From Portulaca oleracea (lineage: Eukaryota; Streptophyta; Magnoliopsida; Caryophyllales; Portulacaceae), in contig CM055892.1 in the NCBI GenBank assembly GCA_029582165.1, positions 13,930,754 to 13,994,753 on the forward strand: a stretch of 64,000 nt of DNA, in the 5' to 3' direction. The notes below the pieces were generated by a model. That model had not been told where the DNA came from. It did not search any database and saw only the letters and a program-made list of their open reading frames with translations. The translations under genes were made by a program, and so were the position numbers. This document shows positions 11,318 through 22,712 of the stretch, one piece after another (within the stretch, counting starts at the first letter, position 1; each line of letters starts with the position of its first letter).

Positions 11318-12581
11318 GTATTAGTGAAAATAGAACTTCCTCACAAAGAGATGTTCTCATAAATCACAAATGTACATTAAGGAACTATCCCTTTATGACA
11401 CTCTTTGGATCTAAGGACATGCGAATATAGTTTGTCTAATCTTATTCATGATTTCTCCGACTATCACTTAGGCATATAGAATCATGAATATGTGAAGAGC
11501 TACTCCCACCAACTCCAAGAGTTATGAGTTATTTGAACATGATGACTAACCACATGTTTAATACTTGAATATGAGAACTAACCTCATGTGTAAGATTAAT
11601 ATAAAGGACACTCATATCCTTTTGCTCTTGCTCCAACTTAGACAACTACCAGCAATAGAAAACATGAAATTTCTTCCACTATTTCTACTATCCTCGGTGA
11701 AAATGAGAGTTAACTATTCCCCCTCTCCCCATTCACCGATAGATGATAGTTGTAACACATACAGACATTAAATTAATGTCCATAGTTTCACTAATACTAG
11801 GAACTTATATCCTCTGATAAACAAGACATTACAAGACTATTTAGTAACTTTAGTTTCAACACAAAGTTTTCCACGGTCACAGTCTTGCACATAGCAACAC
11901 AAATGTCATGGACATGAATGGTTTAAAATGAAATTTGAAACATTTTATAACCAACACAAAGTATGTATAAAAATGCCATACTAGGGCATATGATAATCAT
12001 AAACTAAATAAAGAATTATTCAATGTCAACAAGTACTTAACCATGCCAAGCAATATGTAATTCATTTAACTCAATCACCACTAAAATGTTAAGTTCATGA
12101 AATGGAAGTTCATTTAAAATTTTGAACATATCAACAATTTGAAACCATTTCTATAGTACAAAGAAAACTTAACTCTTTTGTACACTACAAGTTACTATTA
12201 CTGTATCAAAAACTTATAAACGAATTAAAAATTTTCAAACAGTAATCATGTAGTCCCATAAAATACCTAAGTGGATAATAGATTTAAACGCAATATGTAA
12301 TACCAAAAGTAGAACTAGAATCAACAAATGAATCTTAAAATAGAAAAACACATAGTTATTTATAACAACACCCAACTAAGTGTTATACAAAGAGAAACAT
12401 ACAAAGCTATTTTTGAAGACAAACTAATTGTAGTTCAAAAATAAAATAAGGAAGTTTAGACACTAATATGTGAAAAATAACTCTAGATAAAAGCATTACA
12501 CCCTAAGTGTATGAATAATGTTTTGAAAATGAAACATATTCCTTTCCAAATGTCCAAAGGCTACAACTTGCTAGGAGACTC
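9452..12581. other. Long non-coding interior of the gag-only element
   Basis: About 3.1 kb with no protease, integrase or reverse transcriptase motif in any frame that I can see. It includes a (TA)n run at 11277-11312. Base composition is uniform and AT-rich after about 9900. Confidence 0.5.
11277..11312. repeat. (TA)n microsatellite
   Basis: About 17 perfect TA units. Confidence 0.9.
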
Positions 12582-13340
12582 AAGACAATCTTGAGCATAA
12601 TGACCATTCTTCCTACAATTAAAGCATTTCACACGTGCCATACCCTTCTCTCCTTTACTCTTAGCATCAAGTTGTTTCGTACTTTTAGCAACAGTTGCCT
12701 TAAGTGGAGAGTAGAAACCTTCAAATGTTCCTCTTCTAATTCAAGGTGCTTAGCGATCTCACTTAGGGTTTGACTATGATCAAGACAAATGATTTCCACT
12801 TTTGAGAACCAACCAAAAGTGCATGAAGCAAGTTTGTACATTGGTAACTATAAAGAACCTCTATCCCATGAACCTCTAGATCTTGAACCATGAAGCTCAA
12901 GACTCTAAGATGTTCGGCGATATTGCGGCTTGAGTCAATCGAATAAGACATCCACTCAAGATACAATACTCAAAGTCTCATCTCCAAAATTTGCTCAAAC
13001 TTGGCCTTCAAGTTATCCCACAGCTCCTTAGCGGTAGGACAAAGCTCAAACTCGCTTATAAGGTCATCATACATGTAATACAACATAGTACAACGTGCTT
13101 GACGATCCTTTTTGCACCATTCTTCGTATGCCACTAAGCTTCCTAGATATTGCGCCGAAGCAACACTAAGGTCATTTCCATCATCATCCTTGGTTGTAGG
13201 GGGAGAAATTTTCGCAGATAGATGATCTAACACATCATGTTCATTGAATAGAAATTGAATACTTAGACTCCACAAGTCAAAGTTGGATCCATCCATACTT
13301 CTGAAGTGAACGAATCATCAACAAGAGAAGTCTCAGATGC
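12582..13340 (-). pseudogene. Retrotransposon gag (UBN2-type) with CCHC knuckle
   Basis: The N-terminal part reads MDGSNFDLWSLSIQFLF and LCPTAKELWDNLKAKFE, the gag fold of copia-type elements. The middle is split over three short frames (ending near 12966, 12841 and 12629), showing several indels. The end carries a zinc knuckle CFNCRKNGHYAQDC with the spacing CX2CX4HX4C. A Met at 13340 lies in another frame, so a shift near 13300 also exists. The protein would have packaged element RNA. Confidence 0.8.
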
Positions 13341-13529
13341 CATGATTACACAAAATAAAACCAGACATTTAGGCACATTCTTATAATTGATTATTCAGAA
13401 AACCGTCATCCGTGTCGTATGATCGAAAATTTCGCTATGCTTATAATCATCATATACTAGACGAATTAGGTATCTCTAAAAATTCAATTACGAAACTCCA
13501 TAAGAGCAACTAATCTCCTTTTTTTTTTT

Positions 13530-14490
13530 GATAAGTTGTGGCTATCAGGCCCTTTTATTCAAGTAAACAGGTGCTCAATGAGAACACAAGACATGATGAA
13601 AGAGTTCAACCTAAACAAACACTTGAGAAAATATTGCAATCCCAATCAGGGGATCAAAACCAAACACAAACCACTTAGACCAAGAGGTCTACATAATTGA
13701 TACAATCATATGCAAAAAACTATATACCAATAGCCAGCCAAAAAGCTTCCACGTTCTGCATTTGACAGCAACTCAAATTTTCTTTGACAGTTTGCAGCAA
13801 TGAGACCTGGTGAACCACAATATATGATTTCAATCTTAAAAAGCACAGACGTTGCACTTCCAGCAACCATCACAAGGAGAATCTACTTCCATCCACATAT
13901 AGCAAATGATTGTTCTGCAGCAAGAGCAATCAGATGGAGCACTAACAAATATGCCAAATCCACTTCTAAACCCTCTTTGAGTGAACTGTTACATGCAGTA
14001 GCTTGTCTCACTGTTGCTTCCTCCCAACCATAAAAGACTCCCACACACATTTTGAGAAGCAATGAATACCAATCCGGCAATCCCATATAAACAGATCAAA
14101 CTTTTGCCTTTTTAATTTCTGAAGCATCAATGGCTTTCTTCGGCCACAATACCATAATCCACCAAAAGTTCTTCAGCAGCAGAGTCAGAGAGTAAGACAT
14201 GTAACAATAGTCTTACACCACTTATTGAAATAATGGTTAGATTTCCATCAGACCATTGATGTTAATCTACTTCTAAACTATAAGGTACTTTATAAATGAA
14301 TCCTTCTGAATTGCTCCAAATTCCCTCACACACCACGAGCCAGTACTCATTCAGAGAAATTCCCACCTTCAAATCCAGTGACTTTCAGATACATTAGACA
14401 CAGAAGATGACAGAAGCAGTCATCCAAAATCAGAACCCAGGCCAGCCAAACACACCATTCTTTGAAAATTGATGTCTCAACCATAATAGC
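13530..14490 (-). other. LINE 3' region, no clear coding motif
   Basis: Between the poly(A) tail and the endonuclease start there is about 960 bp where reverse transcriptase should be. I see only short frames, none with a catalytic motif, so this is 3' sequence joined to the 5' part after a large internal deletion. Confidence 0.45.
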
Positions 14491-14492
14491 AG

Positions 14493-14800
14493 TCATTCAA
14501 TCTCAGTACCTAGGCTAGCCAAACACACCAAACATTGAAAATTGAGTCTCAACCATAATATAATTAAGCCTCCAGCTCTTCCAAAGGCTGAAATTTCAGA
14601 GAAATCGACATCTTGCAAACCCCAAAATTGTCCCGCACCCCATTGATTAAAAAGCTGGTGTTTAGTTTCACCAAAACCCATGACGACAATGCGTTCTTAT
14701 TTAATGAGGGACTTGATGTATTTCTTTTTTCTTTTGTCCCAAAGCCCCTCACATTCCACACACCAATACGCGTTTTACAGATTTTCACCTTCCAGGGAAG
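14493..14800 (-). pseudogene. LINE ORF2 start: endonuclease N-terminal fragment
   Basis: On the - strand KTRIGVWNVRGFGTKEKR resembles the opening of the AP-type endonuclease of plant LINEs (N in WNVRG is the first catalytic block). A later piece has the GETKHQ block. The second half, with the conserved D, N and SDH motifs, is absent. The enzyme would nick target DNA. Confidence 0.7.
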
Positions 14801-15237
14801 GTGAAATATGGTTTGCAGCAGCCTTGTCCCTCCTCTCCTTCTGCTTGAGCTTCTTTTTCTTCCTGGCAGAAAGTTTGTCTTCAAAGTGTTTCCTTGGATT
14901 GGTGTTCTTCTTGGGTCTCATGAAGCCAGTTTCAATGCCAAAAGCAATTGCCTTTTCAGCAATGATAATTCTCGCATTGACTATAGATTCATCTCCAGAT
15001 GATAAAGAGGACGATTTGTCTTCAACGGGGTTATCAGACGAGTCTTCCTGCTCTTGGATGTCAGTTTGAATTTGAGGCTCAGAATGGTTAGAGCCAGTCA
15101 CAACTTCAACTGATTTTCAATCCCTAGGAAGCCACTATTATTCTCCAAGGCGGCTGTGGCATTAACTAGGAGATGATCATTAGTGATTGGCATAATGGCC
15201 AAAGATTGAATGTTTTCAGGAGCAGAAATATCCAATA
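14775..15237 (-). pseudogene. LINE ORF1, C-terminal part
   Basis: An acidic, Ser-rich stretch (QIQTDIQEQEDSSDNPVEDK) is followed by a basic cluster RKKKKLKQKERRDKAA, typical of the end of LINE ORF1 proteins that bind RNA. It continues the ORF1 frame found right of the hAT insertion, apart from a frameshift near 15100. Confidence 0.7.
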
Positions 15238-16645
15238 AGGCATGTGACTGGGCAACGGGCTGGGGGCCTTATGGGCTGTAACGGTTGAGACTGAATTTTA
15301 AGGGTCAAAGCCCATTCAGAATCAAAAAAGGGCTGGGCTGTGAACGGGTCAGCAAAAGTAGGGCCAAAACAGGGCCTCTCACGGGTCAGTTTAGGGTCAG
15401 CAAAAAATGGGGCTAGAATAGGGTTTCACTCTCACCTTCTCCCTCTTTTCTCAGTTTTCACTTTTCACCATCGTCCATCAGCCAGCGAGAAAATCGCCGT
15501 CGAGGGGTCGACCCTGCTTCCTCTCTCACTGCCCTCCGACTACTCCACTCGCCGTCGCCAGTGAAGTCCTAGGGTTTCCTCTCTCACTTTCTTCATCTCT
15601 TCTCAGTTCTCACTCGAACCGAATCGTTGGAATTTTGAATTTCTCCAGAAAAGATCGTCGTTGACTCTTCGATTACTCGAATCGCCGAAGAATCAGAGAT
15701 TGTGTGAATTGTGTGAATCGAATAGCCCGTGAAGCGATGCCGGCGAATCACTCGAATCGAATCGTCGAAGGTGTGTTCTCACTGCATTAGTCTACTCATA
15801 GTCACTACTTCTTCGTATCACAATTTTCCGGTGAAGGGAGAAGATTGCACAATCAGAGCCTCATCATCTCTCCATATAAGGTTATTAATTTCCTAAATCG
15901 CTACTCTAATACTGCTTTCTTTACTTTTAATCTCAAGGCTACAACCAAAAAAAGTGGTCTTGCTTCAATGTCTCCCTAATGGAATGTTCTTGGATTTTAT
16001 TAGGGTTTCTTCTTCCTGTCAAAATTGACTCAAAAAAAAGTTCCAAATTTGTTGTAATTCTTTCATTTGGTTCAATGTTTATCTAAATTTGTTGTATCCC
16101 AAATTTCCAGATATCCAGAAATTGTAATTTCCCAAATATGTTGTATTTGAATGATCCATCTTTACCCCTCCCCATGGACCTCAGACCAGTCATGGAGGAT
16201 AGCTTTAGTACTTAAAAGTTAGAGTATTGGATGTTTGAACAAGACAAGAATGAGCTCCATTTGAGAGTTGAGACATAAACTGTGATAAGTGTTATGTAAT
16301 TTTGGATATAGTTATGTAATTTTGGATGTAATTTTAGTCCTACTATTTTGGATATGATTATGTAATTGTGTTCCTACTATTTGAGCAAAAAGTCCCAGCA
16401 GCAGAAAAAAATTATTTATGAATCATATTATGTCAAGGCAGGAAAAAAATCAGAACTTACTAGCAACAAAGCTGAAAAAAAAATCATCATATGTAAATGG
16501 GCGGGTCATGGACGGTTAGGGTCAGCTGGCCCATGACCCGACCCTACTCCTTGTCTCAAAAGTGTTGACCCGACCCTATCCCATAAGAGTAAAGGGTCGG
16601 CCCTAACCCGACCCAACCCAGCCCGTTGCCCAGTTCTAGGCATGT
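15238..16645. mobile_element. Non-autonomous hAT-like element inside LINE ORF1
   Basis: The 8-bp duplication AGGCATGT lies at 15238-15245 and 16638-16645. The element (15246-16637, 1392 bp) has inverted ends carrying ACTGGGCAACGGGCTGGG. Subterminal DNA is rich in GGGTC/GACCC repeats, as in many hAT elements. The middle has a gene-like leader with CT-rich and GC-rich stretches but no transposase. Eight-bp duplication plus short inverted ends supports the hAT superfamily. Removing it with one duplication copy makes the LINE ORF1 frame continuous. Confidence 0.88.
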
Positions 16646-17527
16646 CTATTGATCTCCTCTTGATGTAGTTGCTCCACATCAGACCACCCTTGCATGCCTA
16701 ACACTTTAATAAGTTCATCCTTCAAGGCATTGGTCTGGTCATTTAATCTTGCCACCTCCTCGAGAAACCCATTACTCGATAATTGCTTCATCAATTCAAT
16801 AGAATTTCCTGGACTTCCCTCTGAGTTGTTTGTCAGGTTGCCGGCAAGGAGAATGACGTAGATGACTGCCTGCAAGTAACTGAGAATCTGGAACATTGAC
16901 GATTTCGTTGTTTTCTTGGAGGGTGTTATCGACACCTCTGTTGCTTTCTTCACTGTCGCTGGAGTACACTGCATCTAAAACCCAATCATCCTTATCATGT
17001 ATTATTGACGGAGGAATGAGATGCGAACTGACTTCATGAATAAAAACCCTGAAGGCACAATTTTGAATATCAAGTAGAATTTCTCTATCAATCCTCTGAA
17101 CTATTTCAGTTTGAATAAGGGCTCTCATGACTTCGAACTGGTTAGAGGAGGATATGCATCTCGCTAGGGATAGTAATTTGCCCCACGGTTGAATACATTT
17201 TTGAATGTTTTCCCAGACCTAACCATGAGGGAGGACACCAATAATATCAACCCAGACTCTTCTTGAATCAGCTGTCTCATACATTGTCCATGGTTTAATT
17301 TCAGTAAACCAATTACTCAGTTCCAGAGGATTTGCAAGAGCTTCTTCCATTTCATTGATAGAGGCAAATGTGAGTATGTATTTCACGCCACTAAGTGCCG
17401 TGAGTTTTGAAAATGGCCTGTAGTTATCCTTGATCAATGACGCCAGTGCATCTAGATCCCTTGCAGCATCAGATGTCCAGACAAGGCTCCTTGGAAGCCA
17501 TTCCATGAAGCATAGTGAGCCAAGCAA
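16646..17527 (-). pseudogene. LINE ORF1, N-proximal part
   Basis: Reads a domain resembling the plant LINE ORF1 DUF4283/RRM-like region (KYILTFASINEMEEALANP ... WVDIIGVLPHG), broken by a stop at 17219 and a shift near 16900. The last residues, EEINRHA, run straight into the hAT duplication and continue at 15237. ORF1 proteins bind the element RNA as a chaperone. Confidence 0.75.
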
Positions 17528-17599
17528 TATTGTGGAAAAAGGCTTGTGTTATGGATTTGGTTGTTTGTGAGTTTTGAAGAATGTTTCGTTATTTTCTAT

Positions 17600-17779
17600 T
17601 GTAGCATCCGCTGTGTAGCTAAGTATCCTTCCTAGTTTGATAGTTCAATCAGGAACTCATTCCCAAGTTAAGTCTATTTTTGTATCTTAGGTATGTTTTT
17701 GTCTTTTGAGCCTTGCATGCTTGTGGGACCTTGTTCTACATATGCGTAGCGTGTGTTACCCCTGGTTCGGGGCGTGACA
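17600..17779 (-). mobile_element. gypsy LTR-like remnant
   Basis: On the - strand this begins TGTCACGCCCCGAACCAGGG, a start common in plant gypsy LTRs. The other border is unclear and no 5-bp duplication was found, so it is likely a partial LTR. Confidence 0.4.
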
Positions 17780-18344
17780 TAGGTAATGAGAAACAATAAA
17801 CAAGATCAATGTAATGGTGATGAAGACAAGATTTTTACGTGGAAACCCAAATCGGGAAAGAACCACGGGAGGCAAGATAAAATCCACTATAATAGAGAGA
17901 TTACTAAAGGTATCCCAAACGGCTGTATAACACAACGAGATCAAGAAGGAAAGATCTCAAACGGTTATAGCATAACGGGAATAGACATATCTCAAAGGAA
18001 GGGTAACGAGATATAAAGATAATACATCATAATAAAATATCTCAAAGTGGAATAGAAAAAGAGATCTCGTAAGGGTGCCTAAGATGCACATAATTTGGTC
18101 ACACCAAACTAGGTTGAGCAACCTAGTATTTATAGTAAACCCAAGTAGACGTAGAATAATCTTCTAGCCGAACTCAACTGCTTAGAGCCTAAGCAATATC
18201 TTTAAGGAAAATAATTATTTATTTCCAAACTTGAGTCTGGATAGAATTAGGACACTGCCCAACAATAATTATAATAAATAAGTAGAATTTAAGCCAATAA
18301 AAATATGTTAGAATACCATGTTAGAGAAAAAAAAAATAAAAAGA
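17780..18344. other. Probable LTR remnant of another retroelement
   Basis: The stretch contains ACGTGGAAACCCAAATCGGG, a motif often seen near plant copia LTRs. No paired LTR or duplication is visible, so the assignment is weak and no gene is seen. Confidence 0.35.
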
Positions 18345-18936
18345 AAGGTTGTTATGAATGTCCCAAAAACGTCCCATGAGGTGTTACATAATTAAATGTG
18401 ATGAGGGAGTTTACATGCGTTGTGTTTTCTAGCTTTTACGTTAGGAGGTAATTCATGCATCGTAAGCTCATTCTTCACCTATAAAAGCATGCATAGCTTT
18501 TCAACTCTACCATCGAACAACAAATAGGATCCAAGACTTATTCACTATTAGGTGAGTTTCCTAATAGTTGGGAGAGAATAAAATTGAGAGAAGTTAGTTT
18601 CACCAATTTTTCTTAGTCTTCCATCATTATTTTCACTTGAGAAATTGTGAGTTGAGAGATTGAGAGATTTATTGTAATCTCCATTATTGATCGTATCACA
18701 CTCTGTGATAGTGATTGTTTTGTACTCCTTCGTTTTCATAGTGGATTATTTTCTGGCTGCCGCTGTTCGTGGGTTTTTCTCCGAGTTCTTCGGTTTCCCA
18801 CGTAAATCTTGGTGTTGTTATTTTCGCAGTTTTATTTTCGTTCCTAATTTTATTGTAATCTCCGTCATTTCTCTATTTGCTTCTACTATCATCTGCAATT
18901 TGCAAGTTAACCAATTCTAAATTTCCTTTCAAAGGT
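18345..18936 (+). mobile_element. Solo LTR with 5-bp target duplication
   Basis: An LTR of 582 bp (18350-18931) starts TG and ends CA and is flanked by AAGGT at 18345-18349 and 18932-18936. It contains a CTATAAAAG box near 18479. No internal region exists, so it arose by recombination between the two LTRs of a former element. Strand is taken from the TATA box. Confidence 0.85.
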
Positions 18937-20582
18937 TATCTGAAATAATTATGGAACAATGTATAAGTCATTACTTCCTACGTACATATCGCCTTAATTT
19001 ACAAATTTAAAGTTCATTTATCCTTTTATTCATGCGTGTAACCCTAATAAACAATTATCCATAAATACATAAAAGAGATAAGAATTATACATTACTTTAG
19101 TTATTAAAATCTTGATCCGGATCTACAATCCTACGATCTTATCATCCCAAAATTTTCGATTCTACAATCTACATTCTGATGCACAATCGTACGTAATTTT
19201 ATTCCGATCCTAACTAATTCATAAATCCTAATTAGGATCTTGATTCTAACAACCTTGTACAGTGTGCGAGAAACATTAGTAGTTAGTAGTGTATCTTAGC
19301 ATTATTCTAGTGCTATATAAGAGCATTATTGCTAATGGTAACGACCAAATAAATCTATAAAGAACAAGGAGGATGTAGGGCCTTGGCATGGTGTAAAGAA
19401 TACAATACTGTAACGGAGAGCAGTTAGTGTTCATGTCCCTTCATATATTATAAGATGGCCAGAAAGAAGAAAGAGAAATGAGAGTATGAGTGGTGGTAGG
19501 ATACTGGGGGTAATTGGGGGTTGCCCACCATCGATGTATATATACAGTCTTGTGTTGCAGTAGAAACTAAATGATCATTAACAGTACGTATTGTTTGATA
19601 TTTTATTTAATTTCTGTGCATTCTATGCAGGACGTACTGCTACAATGGTATTATTGTTGGTCACTTGCATTTCCTCTTTGCTGTTGCCACTTGCCAGATA
19701 GCTTTCAGCTGAGTGATTGATTTTGACTATGTAGAATACCCGCAACACTCGATTCTGTGGTCCGTGTTGGTCATATATAGTACTACTATGTTCCATGATA
19801 ATTGTTATTTTAATCAACTCTTTTGTTTGATAATATTTATTGTTTTATAATTTTAATACAATTTTTATCAATTAACTACCTTTTTTTTTTAACTTAAAAG
19901 TAGAGAAAGTATGAGAGAAAAGTACATACAAATAATTTAATATTAACATTTCATAACTTTTCAAACGTTAATACAATATACTCAACTAACTCATTTTATT
20001 GATTTTCCAAATTTTTATGAAATGGACAAGTAATTTGGGACAGGGGTAGTAGCTTGTGTGTCTCTTTTCCCACAAAAGAAATTATACAGAATGACGTGTT
20101 CTTTTGCGATATATGATAGAAAATAAATGAGAAAAAGTGGGGAGAATGAGAAAGGTGGGATAGTATTTGTGAAGATAAATCGTATCATTCACACTATTTG
20201 TATATATAAACATTTAGATTATAGTTTATAATTTTTAATATAATATTATGAATAAGGTAAGTCACATAAATCATATCACTTACTAAATATATGAATTTTT
20301 AAAAATATATTATATAAGGTAGATAAAAAAAAATATAGAATATGATTAAAAAAACAAAAAGTGGGATAAAATGAAAAATAATGGAAAAGGTGAGGATAAC
20401 TTTATCCGTATTTATAATAATATAAAAGTAATATATTCGAAATTTGAAATACTCAACCCAGAGTGATTGTATGGATTATTGACCAATTATATTAAAAAAA
20501 AATCGATTTAAAAATATAGTAAAAAATTCTCACCCATGAAATAATAATAAAAAAAATCAATTTGAAAAAATAATAAACAAGA
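18937..20582. other. AT-rich intergenic DNA, no gene seen
   Basis: No supported coding region. A degenerate Stowaway-like end (GGGACAGGGGTAGTA) lies near 20037-20051, and the stretch is otherwise AT-rich. Confidence 0.5.
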
Positions 20583-20725
20583 ATTCTAATTAGATTAAAA
20601 GTCCACCTTATCTAATTAGAAATCTACTTCCCAACCCAATTAGGAGTCTAACTCCCACCCAAATCTAATTAAGACTCTACTTCTCACCCAAATCTAATTA
20701 GGACTCTACCTTCCGACCTATTGTA
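20583..20725. repeat. Short tandem repeat, about 29-bp unit
   Basis: Four to five degenerate copies of a unit resembling TCTAATTAGGACTCTAC followed by a C-rich tail (CCACCCAAA). Confidence 0.75.
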
Positions 20726-22350
20726 AAACTTTTATTAGTATCTGTCTTTAATACTAACCTATCCTGAAAACCTTAAACTGAAACCTACCCATAAAAACAC
20801 AATCTTTATACCATGTACATGTTGGCAACTATCAATATGCTTCCTACTACAATTTCACTTTCTATATCATCCATACTATACTGTATGAAAACACATAATC
20901 CTCATTTTAATCAAGTTAGTATATCCTTTATCTATATGTGTTGTACTATTATTGCTTTGTTGAGTACCTTTGTTTTTTAACTCTTTGCACTAATGATGAT
21001 TATCCACATGGATTACTAATGCTTCTTCATTCATTTTTTTCGTGGATTTTAGTTTTGTGTTTTTTGATTTTTTTTTCGATTTTGCACAATAAAATGTGTT
21101 TTCAACGATATTGACGACTGTATGGAAGCAGCAGCAATAGCATGGTGGTCAACTAGAGGTTGATAATGGGCATCTAGGCTTTTTTGATGTGACAATTTCG
21201 ACCGGGGTTCTTATGTCAATAAACATGCATTGAAAATGTAATAATGGATGTGTATAATTTTTTCATGCTTTCCAGAGTTTGTACTCAATGTTTAGGTATG
21301 CTAGACTGTAATTATGCTCCAATAATTGCTAAGTTACTTTCAAGACAATGATAATTTTGGTTTAATTTTGAAGCCACAAGGAGAGATGTGTCATAAATGG
21401 AATTATTGTATGTAATTATCATTAATTTATGTATTTATATTGTCAATTGTGATTTTGTATGTTACTATCTTAATTTTGTTGTAATGTTATCCAATTTAGT
21501 GAAGTATTCACTGATTTTTGCTAGCTTGATTGCATAACTTTGACATGGTTTTACCCTTGATGACAGAAGGTTGTGGGACTGTGCAAAAGAAAATTATCTT
21601 TTGTTCTAATTGTTTTACATTGTTTCAAGTCAATAGCTTTGGTTATACCCGGTATTGTTTTTATGTATATCAATTTTATAAACCATTGGTGGATATATAA
21701 ACATAAATTATAATAATTGTTGATATGACTTAAATTATATTATGTGCTTATATGTTTAACAATAAATTATAAAGAAAAAATAGACATAAATTATGTATAT
21801 CAATGTTATACGTGTTTATATAAACACTTTACGAAATTTAAAGTCATGTAAACTATAATTTAACAATAATTGTTTGATGCATGGGTATATTAAAGTCATA
21901 TAAACAATTATAATATTGATATACATAATCTATGTTTATATATAATAATTTGTTTATAATTTATTTTTTTTCTTTATAATTTATATGACTTTAAATTAAC
22001 AATAATCTTTATATAATAATCTTTATATAAACTATAATTTATGAAATTTATGTTTTTTTCTTAATGTTTATATATAACAATTTATTTATAATTTAAAATT
22101 ATAGTTTTTCTTTATGTTTAACAATAAATTATAAACATAATAATTATTTATATGACTTTAAATTATAATAAATGTTTGTTTTTTAATATAAACACTTTAC
22201 GAAATTTATCACCACTATAACTTTGGTTATATCGGATACAGATTGTAACTAATAATATATATTATACGATTTACACCTATGAGTTTCTATTATAAATTTT
22301 ATATTCATTTATATTACAAATATTTTTTAATTATTAAACATTTGTACTTT
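20726..22350. other. AT-rich DNA with internal direct and inverted repeats
   Basis: No gene. From about 21650 the DNA is built of short blocks such as AACAATAAATTATAAA in both orientations, and a direct repeat (ATATAAACACTTTACGAAAT) occurs near 21824 and 22189. Confidence 0.5.
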
Positions 22351-22386
22351 TTTATACACCCGTGCATAGCAAAGGCTTAACACCAG
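22351..22386 (+). mobile_element. Helitron-like 3' terminus
   Basis: ACACCCGTGCATAGC followed by a short imperfect stem and ACCAGT resembles the 3' hairpin and CTAGT end of plant Helitrons. The terminal bases are degenerate and I could not find the 5' end, so this is tentative. Confidence 0.35.
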
Positions 22387-22712
22387 TATCATAAAATTAA
22401 AAAAAAAAACACACAACACACAGGGCCTAAGGCAATTTGATGACAAGTATTAGCTGTCCGCTAGTCAATTCAGGTAGAAGTTAGAATTATGTCTATTAAT
22501 TTTGAATATTAAAATATATTAGTTTTGATATAATATAAGCTTGTGAACTAGCAAAGGAAGCATGTATACTCTCCCTTAACCCTAGAAGCAACGACGACTA
22601 GGGCTTGTACGGAGGAGTGCTCCCCACGCTACCGGTGATAGGGGGATCTGGAGTGGCTCCGGTTTAGTATCTGAAGTCAGGGAACAACGACGATCTTGAA
22701 AGTGGTGCTATA

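Larger units (their letters stand above)
9121..13508 (-). mobile_element. Gag-only LTR retroelement (TR-GAG-like), 5' end missing
   Basis: A candidate 3' LTR (9121-9451), about 3.1 kb without any polymerase motif, and a gag gene (12582-13340) are read on the - strand. The expected 5' LTR and primer site right of gag are not seen; a LINE tail begins at 13519. Elements with LTRs and gag but no pol are known as TR-GAG elements and use polymerase supplied by relatives. Membership here is inference from the layout. Confidence 0.5.
13519..17590 (-). mobile_element. LINE with deleted ORF2, interrupted by a hAT element
   Basis: The 3' end is a poly(A) tail, seen as an 11-base T run at 13519-13529 on the + strand. 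Going upstream on the - strand come 3' sequence, the start of the endonuclease (14493-14800) and ORF1 (14775-15237 plus 16646-17527). Most of the endonuclease and all reverse transcriptase blocks are missing. The 5' end, including the usual N-terminal part of ORF1, is also lost near 17590. I found no convincing target duplication. Confidence 0.75.

Noticed and set aside
17595..17784. Solo gypsy LTR with target duplication
   Set aside because: The bases outside the TG and CA ends do not match, so only a partial LTR is claimed.
20861..20900. Possible 5' end of a Helitron (TCTATATCATCC)
   Set aside because: The preceding base is not A and no sibling copy is available, so the end is unsupported.
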